Assembly: GCA_964371505.1 (NCBI GenBank)
Contig: CAYJNG010000003.1
Location: 1-47,303 of the forward strand
Direction of reading: 5' to 3'
Source: CAYJAD01 sp964371505
GTDB lineage: Bacteria > Desulfobacterota > Desulfovibrionia > Desulfovibrionales > Desulfovibrionaceae
DNA: 47,303 nt
The position numbers and the translations under genes were made by a program. The stretch's first letter is position 1. Each line of letters opens with the position of its first letter. The notes beneath the pieces were generated by a model. It did no database searches. It was not told the DNA's origin and worked only from the letters and a program-made list of their open reading frames with translations. Below, piece by piece: positions 31,786-40,800 of the stretch.

Positions 31786-33309
31786 ATGAAAAAGGTAAAA
31801 GTTTTACTATTACTACTTGCCATGGCGGCTTTTACAAGCCCGCAAGTGGTAAAAGCACAAGATCCTACACATCTTAATGTGGCCCCTTACCGCTGGGTAG
31901 ATGGTATGGATCCTGCCAAGGATTGGAACGGGGTAAACGTCACACGTTTTTTAATTTGCGAACCCTTGGTAACATTAAGTGAGCAACTTGAAGTAATCCC
32001 TGCTTTAGCAGAATCATATAAAATTGTTAATCCCACCACTTATGAATTTAAGATTAGAGACAATGTAACTTTTACCAATGGCAAACCTTTAACTGCTGAA
32101 GCTATAAAAGCCTCCTTAGAAAGATCCATAAAAACCAACGCCAGAGGCGGCCATGCTAAAATTAAAGACATGGTAGCTCAAGGAAACATCTTAACCATTA
32201 CCACCACAGAGCCTTTCAGCGGTTTTTTAAATAACTTAACTGACGGCATGTACACTATAGTTGATGTGACGGACCTTAAAAATGTGGATACAAAACCTGC
32301 ATGCACTGGCGCTTATTATGTAACCAACCACGTTTCTGAAGAGCGTTTTGAACTTGCAGCCAATGAAAAATATTGGGGCGGTGCACCTGAAATTAAGTCT
32401 ATTACAGCAAAAAACATAGCTCATGACGCTAAAGCTGATGCTATCTTAGCCGGAGACCTTGACGTGGCCCAAGGCCCCACCATGACCACAGTTTCACGCA
32501 TGGAAGGCAATAAAGAAGGTGCCCAAATTTTGCGTCGCCCAGGTGTGCGAGAATATGACATTGTGCTAAATACAAGACCTGGACACACCCTTGCAGACCC
32601 CGTCTTACGCAAAGCCATATCTTATGCCATCAATAGAGACGTGGTGGCCAAGATTATTGGTAATGGATATGCTTCTCCTGCATATATGCCCTTTCCTGAG
32701 CCTGCCAATTATGGGCATGAGCACATCACCCCCCAAGCTTATAACCTTGCCAAAGCCAAAGAGCTTTTGAAGCAAGGCGGATATTTAGATAAAAATGGCG
32801 ATGGCATTTTAGAAGGTAAAGACGGTAAACCCTTAGAATTTGTTTTACAAGCACAAAGCAACATCTATGGCGTAGCATTGCCTGAAGCCATTCAGCACAT
32901 GCTTAAAACCATCGGTATTAAAATTAATATTAGATCCATTGAAAATGCTTCGTATAACCCTGCAGATCACGTAGATGTGGATATGGATATTGACGGCGCC
33001 TTCCCTGTGAATGTAGGCGATGGACAAAAATTCTTAGAAGCAGGCTTTAGCACAGGCGGCAGCGATAACTACGGAGGCTATTCCAACCCCGAATTTGACG
33101 CCCTTATGGCAGAGCTTAAAGTGACCTTTGATCCCAAAGAAAGAATGAAGATTTTCATTAAGGCGCAGCAGCATATCATTGATAATGATGTCAATGTATG
33201 GCTCTACGCTCCTGATGACATCACACTAGCCTCCAAGAAAGTGCAAGGCATTACCATGCACCCTCTCAACTATTATTTTATTACTAAAGACTGGAAGGTT
33301 GTAAACTAA
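31786..33309 (+). CDS. ABC importer solute-binding protein, family 5 (peptide/nickel/metallophore type)
   Basis: 507 residues. Sec signal (MKKVKVLLLLLAMAAF, cleavage near VVKAQ), no lipobox. Mature family 5 features: FLICEPLVTLSEQLEVIPAL, YEFKIRDNVTFTNGKPLTAE, the lobe-two stretch DPVLRKAISYAINRD, and the AKELLKQGGYLDKNGDG loop. The ligand could be peptides, nickel or a metal-opine complex; the sequence does not settle it. ATG at 31786 (a TTG at 31783 is also in frame) with AAAGGAG upstream. Its position between the permease and ATPase genes, not at the start of the operon, is uncommon. Confidence 0.9.
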   Translation: MKKVKVLLLLLAMAAFTSPQVVKAQDPTHLNVAPYRWVDGMDPAKDWNGVNVTRFLICEPLVTLSEQLEVIPALAESYKIVNPTTYEFKIRDNVTFTNGKPLTAEAIKASLERSIKTNARGGHAKIKDMVAQGNILTITTTEPFSGFLNNLTDGMYTIVDVTDLKNVDTKPACTGAYYVTNHVSEERFELAANEKYWGGAPEIKSITAKNIAHDAKADAILAGDLDVAQGPTMTTVSRMEGNKEGAQILRRPGVREYDIVLNTRPGHTLADPVLRKAISYAINRDVVAKIIGNGYASPAYMPFPEPANYGHEHITPQAYNLAKAKELLKQGGYLDKNGDGILEGKDGKPLEFVLQAQSNIYGVALPEAIQHMLKTIGIKINIRSIENASYNPADHVDVDMDIDGAFPVNVGDGQKFLEAGFSTGGSDNYGGYSNPEFDALMAELKVTFDPKERMKIFIKAQQHIIDNDVNVWLYAPDDITLASKKVQGITMHPLNYYFITKDWKVVN

Positions 33310-33310
33310 G

Positions 33311-34108
33311 ATGGATATACTTAGGGTCGAGAACTGCCATATTGAATATGGCAACGGATTTCCTGCTGTAAAAAACGTCTCTCTTTCTGCTGACAGCGGA
33401 GAGCTTGTGTGCATTGTGGGCGAAAGTGGTAGCGGAAAAACCACGCTCATTCGTGCCATATTGGGACTTTTGCCCATGGGTGCCAAAGTAAAAAGTGGTC
33501 ACATATGGTTTAAAGATACAGACGTGGCAAAGCTTAATCGCGTTGAATTTAATAAGCTTCGCGGTAAAGATATAGCCATGATTTTCCAAAATTCAGGCGC
33601 AGCTCTCGACCCTATTCGTAAAATTGAGTCACAATACATAGAAGCCATTGGCGTACATGACAAAAAAACCACCAAACAAAAATGCAAAGAAATTGCCAGC
33701 AAAATGCTACGCATGATGCACCTAAAAGACCCAGACCGTGTACTCAACTCGTATTCTTGCCAGCTTAGCGGTGGCATGAATCAAAGGGTGGGCATTGCCA
33801 TGGCCATGACAGCAAGGCCCACACTACTCCTTGCTGATGAGCCCACCAGCGCCCTTGATGTGACGGTACAAGCGCAAGTGGTGCGGCAAATAAAAGAACT
33901 CAAAGAGCAATTTAATGCCACAATCGTCATGGTGACACATAATATGGGGGTAGCTTCTTACTTGGCAGATAAAATTGCCGTCATGAGAAACGGAGAAATT
34001 GTGGAATGGGGCTCAAGGAATGAGGTTATTTATGAGCCCAAGTCCGAGTACACCAAAATGCTCTTGAACTCTGTTCCAAAACTTCATGATACAAAAGGCA
34101 AGGGGTAA
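33311..34108 (+). CDS. ABC importer ATPase, DppD/OppD/NikD type
   Basis: 265 residues. Walker A GESGSGKTT, Q-loop region MIFQNSGAALDPI, signature LSGGMNQR, Walker B LLLADEPTSALD and switch His in MVTHNMGV. The start lies 1 bp after the upstream stop. It lacks the long C-terminal extension with an iron-sulphur motif seen in many OppD proteins, so it is closer to NikD length. It hydrolyses ATP together with the next gene product. Confidence 0.92.
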   Translation: MDILRVENCHIEYGNGFPAVKNVSLSADSGELVCIVGESGSGKTTLIRAILGLLPMGAKVKSGHIWFKDTDVAKLNRVEFNKLRGKDIAMIFQNSGAALDPIRKIESQYIEAIGVHDKKTTKQKCKEIASKMLRMMHLKDPDRVLNSYSCQLSGGMNQRVGIAMAMTARPTLLLADEPTSALDVTVQAQVVRQIKELKEQFNATIVMVTHNMGVASYLADKIAVMRNGEIVEWGSRNEVIYEPKSEYTKMLLNSVPKLHDTKGKG

Positions 34109-34113
34109 ATGCC

Positions 34114-34914
34114 ATGCAAAAACATATTGTGGTAAACTCGTTAAATAAAATTTTTCATTCCAGAAAACTCCACGCCGTAAAAAATGCTTCTTTTGACTTA
34201 GACCAAGGTCAATGCCTTGGTATTGTAGGCGAAAGTGGTAGTGGCAAGAGCACCGTTGCCAAAATGATTTTGGGAACTTTAGAGCCCACCAGCGGGGAAG
34301 TTCTTGTTGATGGTGTTAACTTTTGGAAACTGCCCATGAAAGAAAGAAGAAACTTTCACCGTAGAGTACAAATGATCTATCAAGATCCGCTTTCTTCTTT
34401 TAGCCCTCGTATGACCATAGGGGATTATTTGTGCGAGCCAAGAATCAATTACGATAGAATTAGTAAAAAAGAAGCCGAAAAAGAAGCCAAGGCGTATTTG
34501 GATAAAGTAGAACTCCCCCAAGATTTCATGAAAAGATTTCCCCACCAACTTTCGGGGGGGCAATTGCAAAGGGTGGCCATTGCTAGAGCTTTAATTATTG
34601 AACCTGATATTCTTATTTGCGATGAAGCCACATCTGCCCTTGATGTTTCCATACAAAATCAAGTGTTAAACTTATTACATAACCTGCGCAAAGAAAAAGC
34701 TTTGACCATGCTTTTTATTTGCCATGACTTGGCCGTCGTTAAAGACATTAGTGATAAAATCATTGTTATGTATGACGGGGAAATTGTAGAGCACATTACA
34801 AGTCATGATTTGGTGAATAAGTCTACGCATCCTTATACAAAACAGCTTATTAATTCTGTTTTTGATGTGTATTGCGATCAAGATATGGTTATTGAATACG
34901 TAGAAAAAGTATAA
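34114..34914 (+). CDS. ABC importer ATPase, DppF/OppF/NikE type
   Basis: 266 residues. Walker A GESGSGKST, Q-loop QMIYQDPLSSFSPRMT, signature LSGGQLQRV, Walker B ILICDEATSALD and switch His in FICHDLAVV. It forms the ATPase heterodimer with the preceding product. The start follows the previous stop by 5 bp and the MATE gene follows by 12 bp. Confidence 0.92.
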   Translation: MQKHIVVNSLNKIFHSRKLHAVKNASFDLDQGQCLGIVGESGSGKSTVAKMILGTLEPTSGEVLVDGVNFWKLPMKERRNFHRRVQMIYQDPLSSFSPRMTIGDYLCEPRINYDRISKKEAEKEAKAYLDKVELPQDFMKRFPHQLSGGQLQRVAIARALIIEPDILICDEATSALDVSIQNQVLNLLHNLRKEKALTMLFICHDLAVVKDISDKIIVMYDGEIVEHITSHDLVNKSTHPYTKQLINSVFDVYCDQDMVIEYVEKV

Positions 34915-34926
34915 TAAAGGCTTTAC

Positions 34927-36270
34927 ATGTCCACTAAAAATGAAATTACTGAAGGTATTATCTGGAAACAAGTCTTATTGTTTTTTGTGCCCATCCTCGC
35001 AGGCACTTTCTTTCAACACTTTTATAGCATAGTGGACGCTATTATCGTAGGTAGAGGTCTTGGCAGCGCTGAGCTTGCAGCCGTAGGAGGCTCTGCAGTA
35101 AAGCTTATTGCCATGGTTACCAATTTTTTTATTGGTATTTCCATAGGCATTACAGCCTATGTATCCCGCTCTTTTGGGGAGAATAATTTCTCCAAACTTA
35201 AAGCCATTATTTATAATGGGCATGTACTTTTTTTAAGCATGGGCTTTGTTATAGTGGTTTTAAGCTTTATTTTTTCTCGTGAATTTCTGGAGCTCTTAGA
35301 TACACCTGCGGATAATATGGCGCTTTCTGAAACGTATTTGCGTACGTATATGTCCGGCATACTTTTTTGCGTGGTATATAACCTACTAGCCGGTGTTTTC
35401 CGTGCCATGGGTGATGCTAAAAGGCCTCTGTATGTACTCATTTTTTGTTGCTTACTGAATATTGTTTTAGATATTTTACTGGCTTTAGTTTTGGGATGGG
35501 GCGTTTTTGGTATCGCCATTGCTACAGTATTTTCTCAAGGGGTCAGTGCTGCCATACTTATTTACATGCTCGCAAAGCGATTAAAAGAAACCGAAAAATA
35601 TACGCCAAAGCTAGACTTTTCCCTTATGAAAGATATTGCCGCCCTCGGCATTCCTGCAGGCATTCAAAGCATGCTTGCCAGCATTTCCAATATGGCCGTG
35701 CAAAGCGCCATCAATAGCTTTAGCACGGTAGCTGTGGCAGCTTGGGCAGCCTTTATTCGTTTAGACGGTGTTGTGGACGCTGTATTAAGTTCCTTATCCG
35801 CCACAGTAGTTACCTTTGTGGGGCAAAACTTAGGTGCTGGCAATATAGATAGGGTTAAGCAGTCCGTACGCCAAATTACACTTATTGCTTTTATTATGAT
35901 GCCTGTGCTTGTGGCTATCTTCTTATTGGCTAGAGTGCCACTTCTTTCGCTTTTCACAGCAGACAGCGCCATTATACAAGTGGGTGCGCAGTTTATGATT
36001 GTGGTATTGCCCATGTATATTTGCACCATTCCGCAATATATCTATTCTCAAGCGGTGCGCGCTTTAGGTAAATCCTTTATCCCCATGATTTTAGGGCTTT
36101 TTGGCAGTGTGGGGCTTCGTCTTTTCTGGATATATGTTATTTTACCGCTCAATCCCACTGAGGAAATGCTGGGCATTTCTTACCCCATCATATCCTTTAT
36201 TATGTCTATGCTCTTTTTCTTTTATTATAGGTACGAAATGAAAATATTAGAGAAAAATTTTCGTTCGTAG
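34927..36270 (+). CDS. MATE-family efflux transporter
   Basis: 447 residues with about 12 transmembrane helices and MATE motifs (FFQHFYSIVDAIIVGRGLGS early; PAGIQSMLASISNMAVQSAI in the second half; VTFVGQNLGAGN). It lies 12 bp after the ABC ATPase gene, so it is almost certainly in the same operon. The pairing of an importer for a small ligand with an exporter recalls metallophore systems where one transporter secretes the ligand and the other recovers its metal complex, but no biosynthetic gene is present here. Alternatively it removes a toxic by-product. Confidence 0.9.
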   Translation: MSTKNEITEGIIWKQVLLFFVPILAGTFFQHFYSIVDAIIVGRGLGSAELAAVGGSAVKLIAMVTNFFIGISIGITAYVSRSFGENNFSKLKAIIYNGHVLFLSMGFVIVVLSFIFSREFLELLDTPADNMALSETYLRTYMSGILFCVVYNLLAGVFRAMGDAKRPLYVLIFCCLLNIVLDILLALVLGWGVFGIAIATVFSQGVSAAILIYMLAKRLKETEKYTPKLDFSLMKDIAALGIPAGIQSMLASISNMAVQSAINSFSTVAVAAWAAFIRLDGVVDAVLSSLSATVVTFVGQNLGAGNIDRVKQSVRQITLIAFIMMPVLVAIFLLARVPLLSLFTADSAIIQVGAQFMIVVLPMYICTIPQYIYSQAVRALGKSFIPMILGLFGSVGLRLFWIYVILPLNPTEEMLGISYPIISFIMSMLFFFYYRYEMKILEKNFRS

Positions 36271-37168
36271 CGTAGTAATGGAAGTGAGAAAATCAAACAA
36301 ACGTTACGGTTTTCCATCCCTCTACTCACCCCCGCTTGCCCCTGAGTCGGTTCCAAAGCTGGTATCTTCTGCATACCTTTTACAAGAGCATAGATTATCA
36401 AAGTGCTGTTCCTCTGAATGACTACGTTACACACCTCACGACTAGTTTGTTTAGGAACTTGCAAAGCAGCAGTGGCAGCCTTTTGTGCTTCGTAAAGAAA
36501 TTTACCCTCTCAAACTATCTTCAAATCAATCCTCAAAAATTTAACACCATAATATTACACATATTTTCTCTAGAAACATTATGCTATCAACGAGATTTAT
36601 TATATATACCTAAGCTCATGTTTTTCTCTTCTAAATTTATGTTCACAAAATATTTGTGAAGCAATACACAATTAACAATTAGGTTACAATTTAATTTGTA
36701 AAGTGTTGCTATCATTTTTACGGAAACACTAAGCACTATTAAGGAAATACCAGTTAGCTAAAGGGCCGCAGTTCTTTTAGCACGCAATTGTAAAGATATT
36801 TTGAAAAAAACATTCACATAACAGAGACAAGTGCATGAATTAATACTATTTTTTAAGCATAAAAAGAGTATTTTAATTACCGTAGCGCCTCTAAAAGTCT
36901 TCTGAGCTCAAGCACAAAAACACCATCTAAGAGTGAACACTCATCAAAGTGTGCACCCAGACAATTTGACAACGATTCCCAACTTCCTTATCATCTGCCA
37001 AATATAAGACCAGTAAAAGACATTATAAGCAACTCCGTAAAAACTTATACATCTATAGCTAACACACTATAGTATTAGAGTTTTTACAGATGTGGCTTTT
37101 TTTGTGATGAAAGTTCATTTTTTCTCAAGCATATGGGCGAGAGAATCTACACCAAACAGGGGAACACC
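36271..37168. other. Long intergenic region
   Basis: About 900 bp, strongly AT-rich after 36480. Short open frames here lack coding character. Visible structures: the palindrome TTACAA-N6-TTGTAA at 36684-36701, overlapping stem pairings at 37037-37093 followed by a T run, and ATGAAAGTTCAT at 37107-37118. It probably holds the promoter and leader of the surface-protein locus and could encode a small RNA. Confidence 0.55.
37037..37103 (+). promoter_or_regulatory. Structured leader or small-RNA terminator
   Basis: GTAAAAACT (37037-37045) pairs with AGTTTTTAC (37079-37087). ACATCT (37049-37054) pairs with AGATGT (37088-37093), immediately next to the first stem, and then GGC and seven T follow (37097-37103). 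The pairings cross, so they may compete or form a pseudoknot. This could end a small RNA or attenuate transcription toward 37169. Confidence 0.35.
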
Positions 37169-37780
37169 ATGAAAAAAATAGCTAAAGCACTACTACTAAT
37201 AACTTTTTGCCTTGGAGGACTTATGGGCTGCATTGATCAAAACAAAGAAGAAGTTTCTAAACTAGCCATGCTAGATGTAAATACCATCATCGGTAATGGG
37301 AATCATGCACAGGACGCTGCTAAGCACATGAAGGATGCACAAGAGATTTATCAGCATAACCTTACTGTAATTGAAAAAAAACTCAGTGAGTACAAGAACA
37401 AAGACCAAGCACGTGCCTATCTCATTGAGGCAGCCCGCCAGCTGCAAACGCAGCTTAATAATTCTAAGCTGTTAGCAACTCAGTCCCTCTTAAATGCCTT
37501 AAATACCGTTTTGGATGAACAAAAAAAGGTATATGACCTTATCGTAAAAAAAGACGGCATCATCTATGTGAATGACGGGCAAAACTTCAAAGCCATGCCT
37601 GAAGACATCACCACAAAAGCACAAGCTTTATATAACAAAACTGCTGTAACGTTTCCTCCTCTGCCTAAAGTCATAACAGAGCCTAACCTACCTGCCGACC
37701 TTGGCGAAGGGGTACCCTTTCCGCCTGTAAACACGCAAGGTCAAGAAGAAAAAACCACTGACACTACAAGTAAAGAATAA
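37169..37780 (+). CDS. Skp/OmpH-like lipoprotein
   Basis: 203 residues. The ATG at 37169 has GGGGA before it and gives a lipoprotein signal with lipobox LMGC and lipidation at Cys21. The mature part starts with a strand (KLAMLDVNTII), then long charged helices (residues about 40-125), then DLIVKKDGIIYVNDG and EDITTKAQALYNK. This order resembles Skp/OmpH chaperones, trimers whose helical arms hold unfolded outer-membrane proteins. A Pro-rich C-tail (FPPLPK, PFPPVN) follows. It lies 56 bp upstream of a giant autotransporter gene, suggesting a dedicated, membrane-tethered chaperone. Similarity judged by eye only. Confidence 0.65.
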   Translation: MKKIAKALLLITFCLGGLMGCIDQNKEEVSKLAMLDVNTIIGNGNHAQDAAKHMKDAQEIYQHNLTVIEKKLSEYKNKDQARAYLIEAARQLQTQLNNSKLLATQSLLNALNTVLDEQKKVYDLIVKKDGIIYVNDGQNFKAMPEDITTKAQALYNKTAVTFPPLPKVITEPNLPADLGEGVPFPPVNTQGQEEKTTDTTSKE

Positions 37781-37792
37781 TTTTGTTTACGG

Positions 37793-37805
37793 CCCCGCCA
37801 CGGGG
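37793..37805 (+). other. Small GC hairpin between chaperone-like gene and autotransporter
   Basis: CCCCG (37793-37797) and CGGGG (37801-37805) flank a three-base loop, with A/T-rich sequence after. With no T run it is a poor terminator; it may set the ratio of the two proteins or protect the downstream message. Confidence 0.35.
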
Positions 37806-37836
37806 AAAATATATAACCTTATATTTTGGAGATGTT

Positions 37837-40800
37837 ATGACTTTAAGTAAAAATGCCATTGGCAATTTGCTCAACCGCTATAAAGCGGTCTTAAGTAAAT
37901 GCCGCATACTCAACACATTTGGAACTCTTGCCATTGCCGGTATGCTCATTATGGGCGGTGCAGGCCTTGCCAGTGCAACTGCGCCCACAAATATGTCTGA
38001 AATTGGCACAGCAGGCTTTACGGACGCCCCAGCTCTTGATGCCGTGCTTGGTGCAGGAACCATGACGGCTCCTTCTGGCGGTGTAACTATAGAATTTGGC
38101 GGTATTTCAGGCGCTACTGATACTGTCATTAACGTAGATGGGCTGAATAATACCGAAGCTACAAATATAACGTTAAACGGTTCTAATAGTGGTGGTGTCC
38201 TAAGTGAAGGCAACATTATTGTTAATATGACGTCTAATGACCAAGAATACGGTAGTGGTTTCACGCTCAATATTATCAGTGGGACTAATGCAAGCATAGC
38301 CGGCGACCTCATCCTCAATGGCTCTAATAACTCTTTTGGCGGCAGACAAGCAGCAGTCAATGTGCTAGGCAATACGGCTCTCACTATTAATGGGGATCTC
38401 ACACTTATCAAGGGAGCAGATTTAAATATTGGCCAAGTGGCAGGTTCTACCGATTCATTGACCGTCAACAATCTCACTCTTGGCAGTGCTGATTCCACTC
38501 AAACCACCATTTTAGCCATTGGTAGCACTGCTGGTGGCACGGCTAACGTTACAGCAAATAACGTTAGCGTCATCGGTGAAAATATCAACATATGGAAAGG
38601 GTCTTTAACCACAGATACCATTTCATTTTCCGGTGATGGCGTAACAAATGTGGGCGTAAGCACCCTGTCTGGTGCGAAAGGTAATATTACAGTCAATAAC
38701 GGTGCTATTAATTTAACTGATGGGTATAAAATTAGTATTGGCCAAGGTACTGTCACCGCCAATACTATTTATTTAGATGCTGAATCTCAGTTAATTCTTG
38801 GCAACAATATGAATGCCATTGACCCTAAATTCATTGCTAAAAGTGCCACAAATCTTTCTGTAGATAGTTTTACAGGAACAGTAGGCACAAGTGGCGTTGA
38901 CGGTAAAATTGCCATTGGCAATACCGGCATATTCCAAGTAGATAATATCCTTACCCTTACCGGTGGCGGTAATCTTCATATGTATGAGGACAATGGTACA
39001 GGCAAAACTGCTTCCGGCTCCATTGCCGCACAAGGTTTAGTCTTCGATAGCCCCACAAGCCTTACTGGCGGGCACATAAACCTTATAGCCGGTTCCGGTG
39101 CACAAGAACTTAAAGGTGCGCTCACCGTAAATAATACTGCAGCAGAAAGCATAGTTACCGTAACTGGTGGCACATGGGTAGCTGATAGCAGGCTTACCAT
39201 AACCGACGGTAAACTTGTGGTGAACTCCGGCGCAAGCTTTAATGCGCAACAAGGTCTTACCATTGCAGCCACCACCGGTTCAGGTCAAATAGAAGGTACG
39301 TTAATTGCTAATTTAGCAGATTTTGGTGTAATAAATACAACCGGAGCTGTGGGAAACAAATTCGACACCACAGGTGCTAATGTTGGCACAAAACTCATTG
39401 GCGACGCCAGCGCAACCTTAGAGCTTGTGGGTTCTGGTGCTACAAAATATGTGCAACAAGCAACCTTAGACGCTTTATCCACAGAAATTGGCCAAGATAT
39501 TTTTGGCTCCGGTTTTGGGGGAACAGTAAACTTAGTCAATGCGTACAATATAGGCCTTGCCCCCACCTTAACCGGTATAGGTGACTCTTTTGACAATCCT
39601 AATGATACCATTGGGGCTGGTGAACTCACCCATGAAGGCACTCTTACCGTGGCCGGTCTTGTGGCTGACCCCATTGATGCAACTAAGGTTGATTCCACCA
39701 TTGTTTCTAAGGGTGAAAACGCTTCTGCCCCCATTACCTTAACCCTCACTGGTCAAGGGGCTGCTAATGGAGTTTTAAGTAAGGGCGACATTACAGCAAG
39801 CTTTGCAGCAGATAATAGCACACAGCTTGGAAGCGGTATTATCATAAACCTTGGCAATGGTGCTGCTGAGGCTGCAAGCATAGAAGGTGACCTTACCCTC
39901 CATGGTTCTAACAACTCTTTTGGCGGCAGACAAGCTGTAGCCAATGTGGTGGGCGATACGGCTCTTACCATTGCTGGAGATCTCACACTTACTAAGGGTG
40001 CAGATTTAAATATTGCTCAAGATGCAGGGACTAGCGCTTCATTGACTGTCAACAATCTCACTCTTGGCAGTGCTGATTCCACTCAAACCACCATTTTAGC
40101 CATTGGTAAATCTAATGGCGGTACGGGTAACGTTACAGCAAAAAGCGTTAACGTTATCGGTCAAAACATTAACCTATGGAAAGGGTCTTTAACCACAGAT
40201 ACCATGACACTTTCCGGTGCCGGAACTATGAATGTGGGTTTAAGCACATTGGCTGGAGTTGCAGGCAATGTGACAGTCAATAACGGTGCTATCAATTTAA
40301 CTGATGGATATAAAATTAGCCTTGGGCAAGGTACTGTTACTGCCAATACCATTTCTGTAGATGCTGATTCTCAGTTAATTATTGGTAGTTCTATGACTGC
40401 CATTAACCCTAAATTCATTGCCAAAAATGCCACAAGCCTTGCTGTAGACAGCCTTACAGGCACAGCAAGCGCTACCGGCGTTGACGGTAAAATTGCCATT
40501 GGTAATACCGGTGTCTTTGAAGTACAAGACACCCTTACCCTTACCGGCGGTGGAAACCTTAACCTCTATGGCACAAACTCTAGCGGAAGCGCCCATAGCT
40601 ATGGCGCCACCATTGCCGCTCAGGGGCTTACCCTTAGCGCTGCCACCACACTGACTGCGGGGCATTTATACTTACTTGCCGGCGGTACAGGTACCTTGTC
40701 TGGTGCGTTTACCGTAAATAACACTGCGGCAGAAAGTACGGTTACTGTAGCGGCTGGTGGTGCATGGACAGCCGACAGCCGTTTAACCATTACAGATGGC

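Noticed and set aside
31786..33309. Firm assignment of the importer as a nickel (NikABCDE) system
   Set aside because: The permeases and ATPases fit nickel, peptide and metal-opine importers equally well by eye, and the binding protein does not show decisive ligand residues.
36336..36659. 107-codon plus-strand frame in the long intergenic region
   Set aside because: No ribosome-binding site, no recognisable domain and AT-rich random-looking composition; the same stretch also has a minus-strand frame of equal quality.
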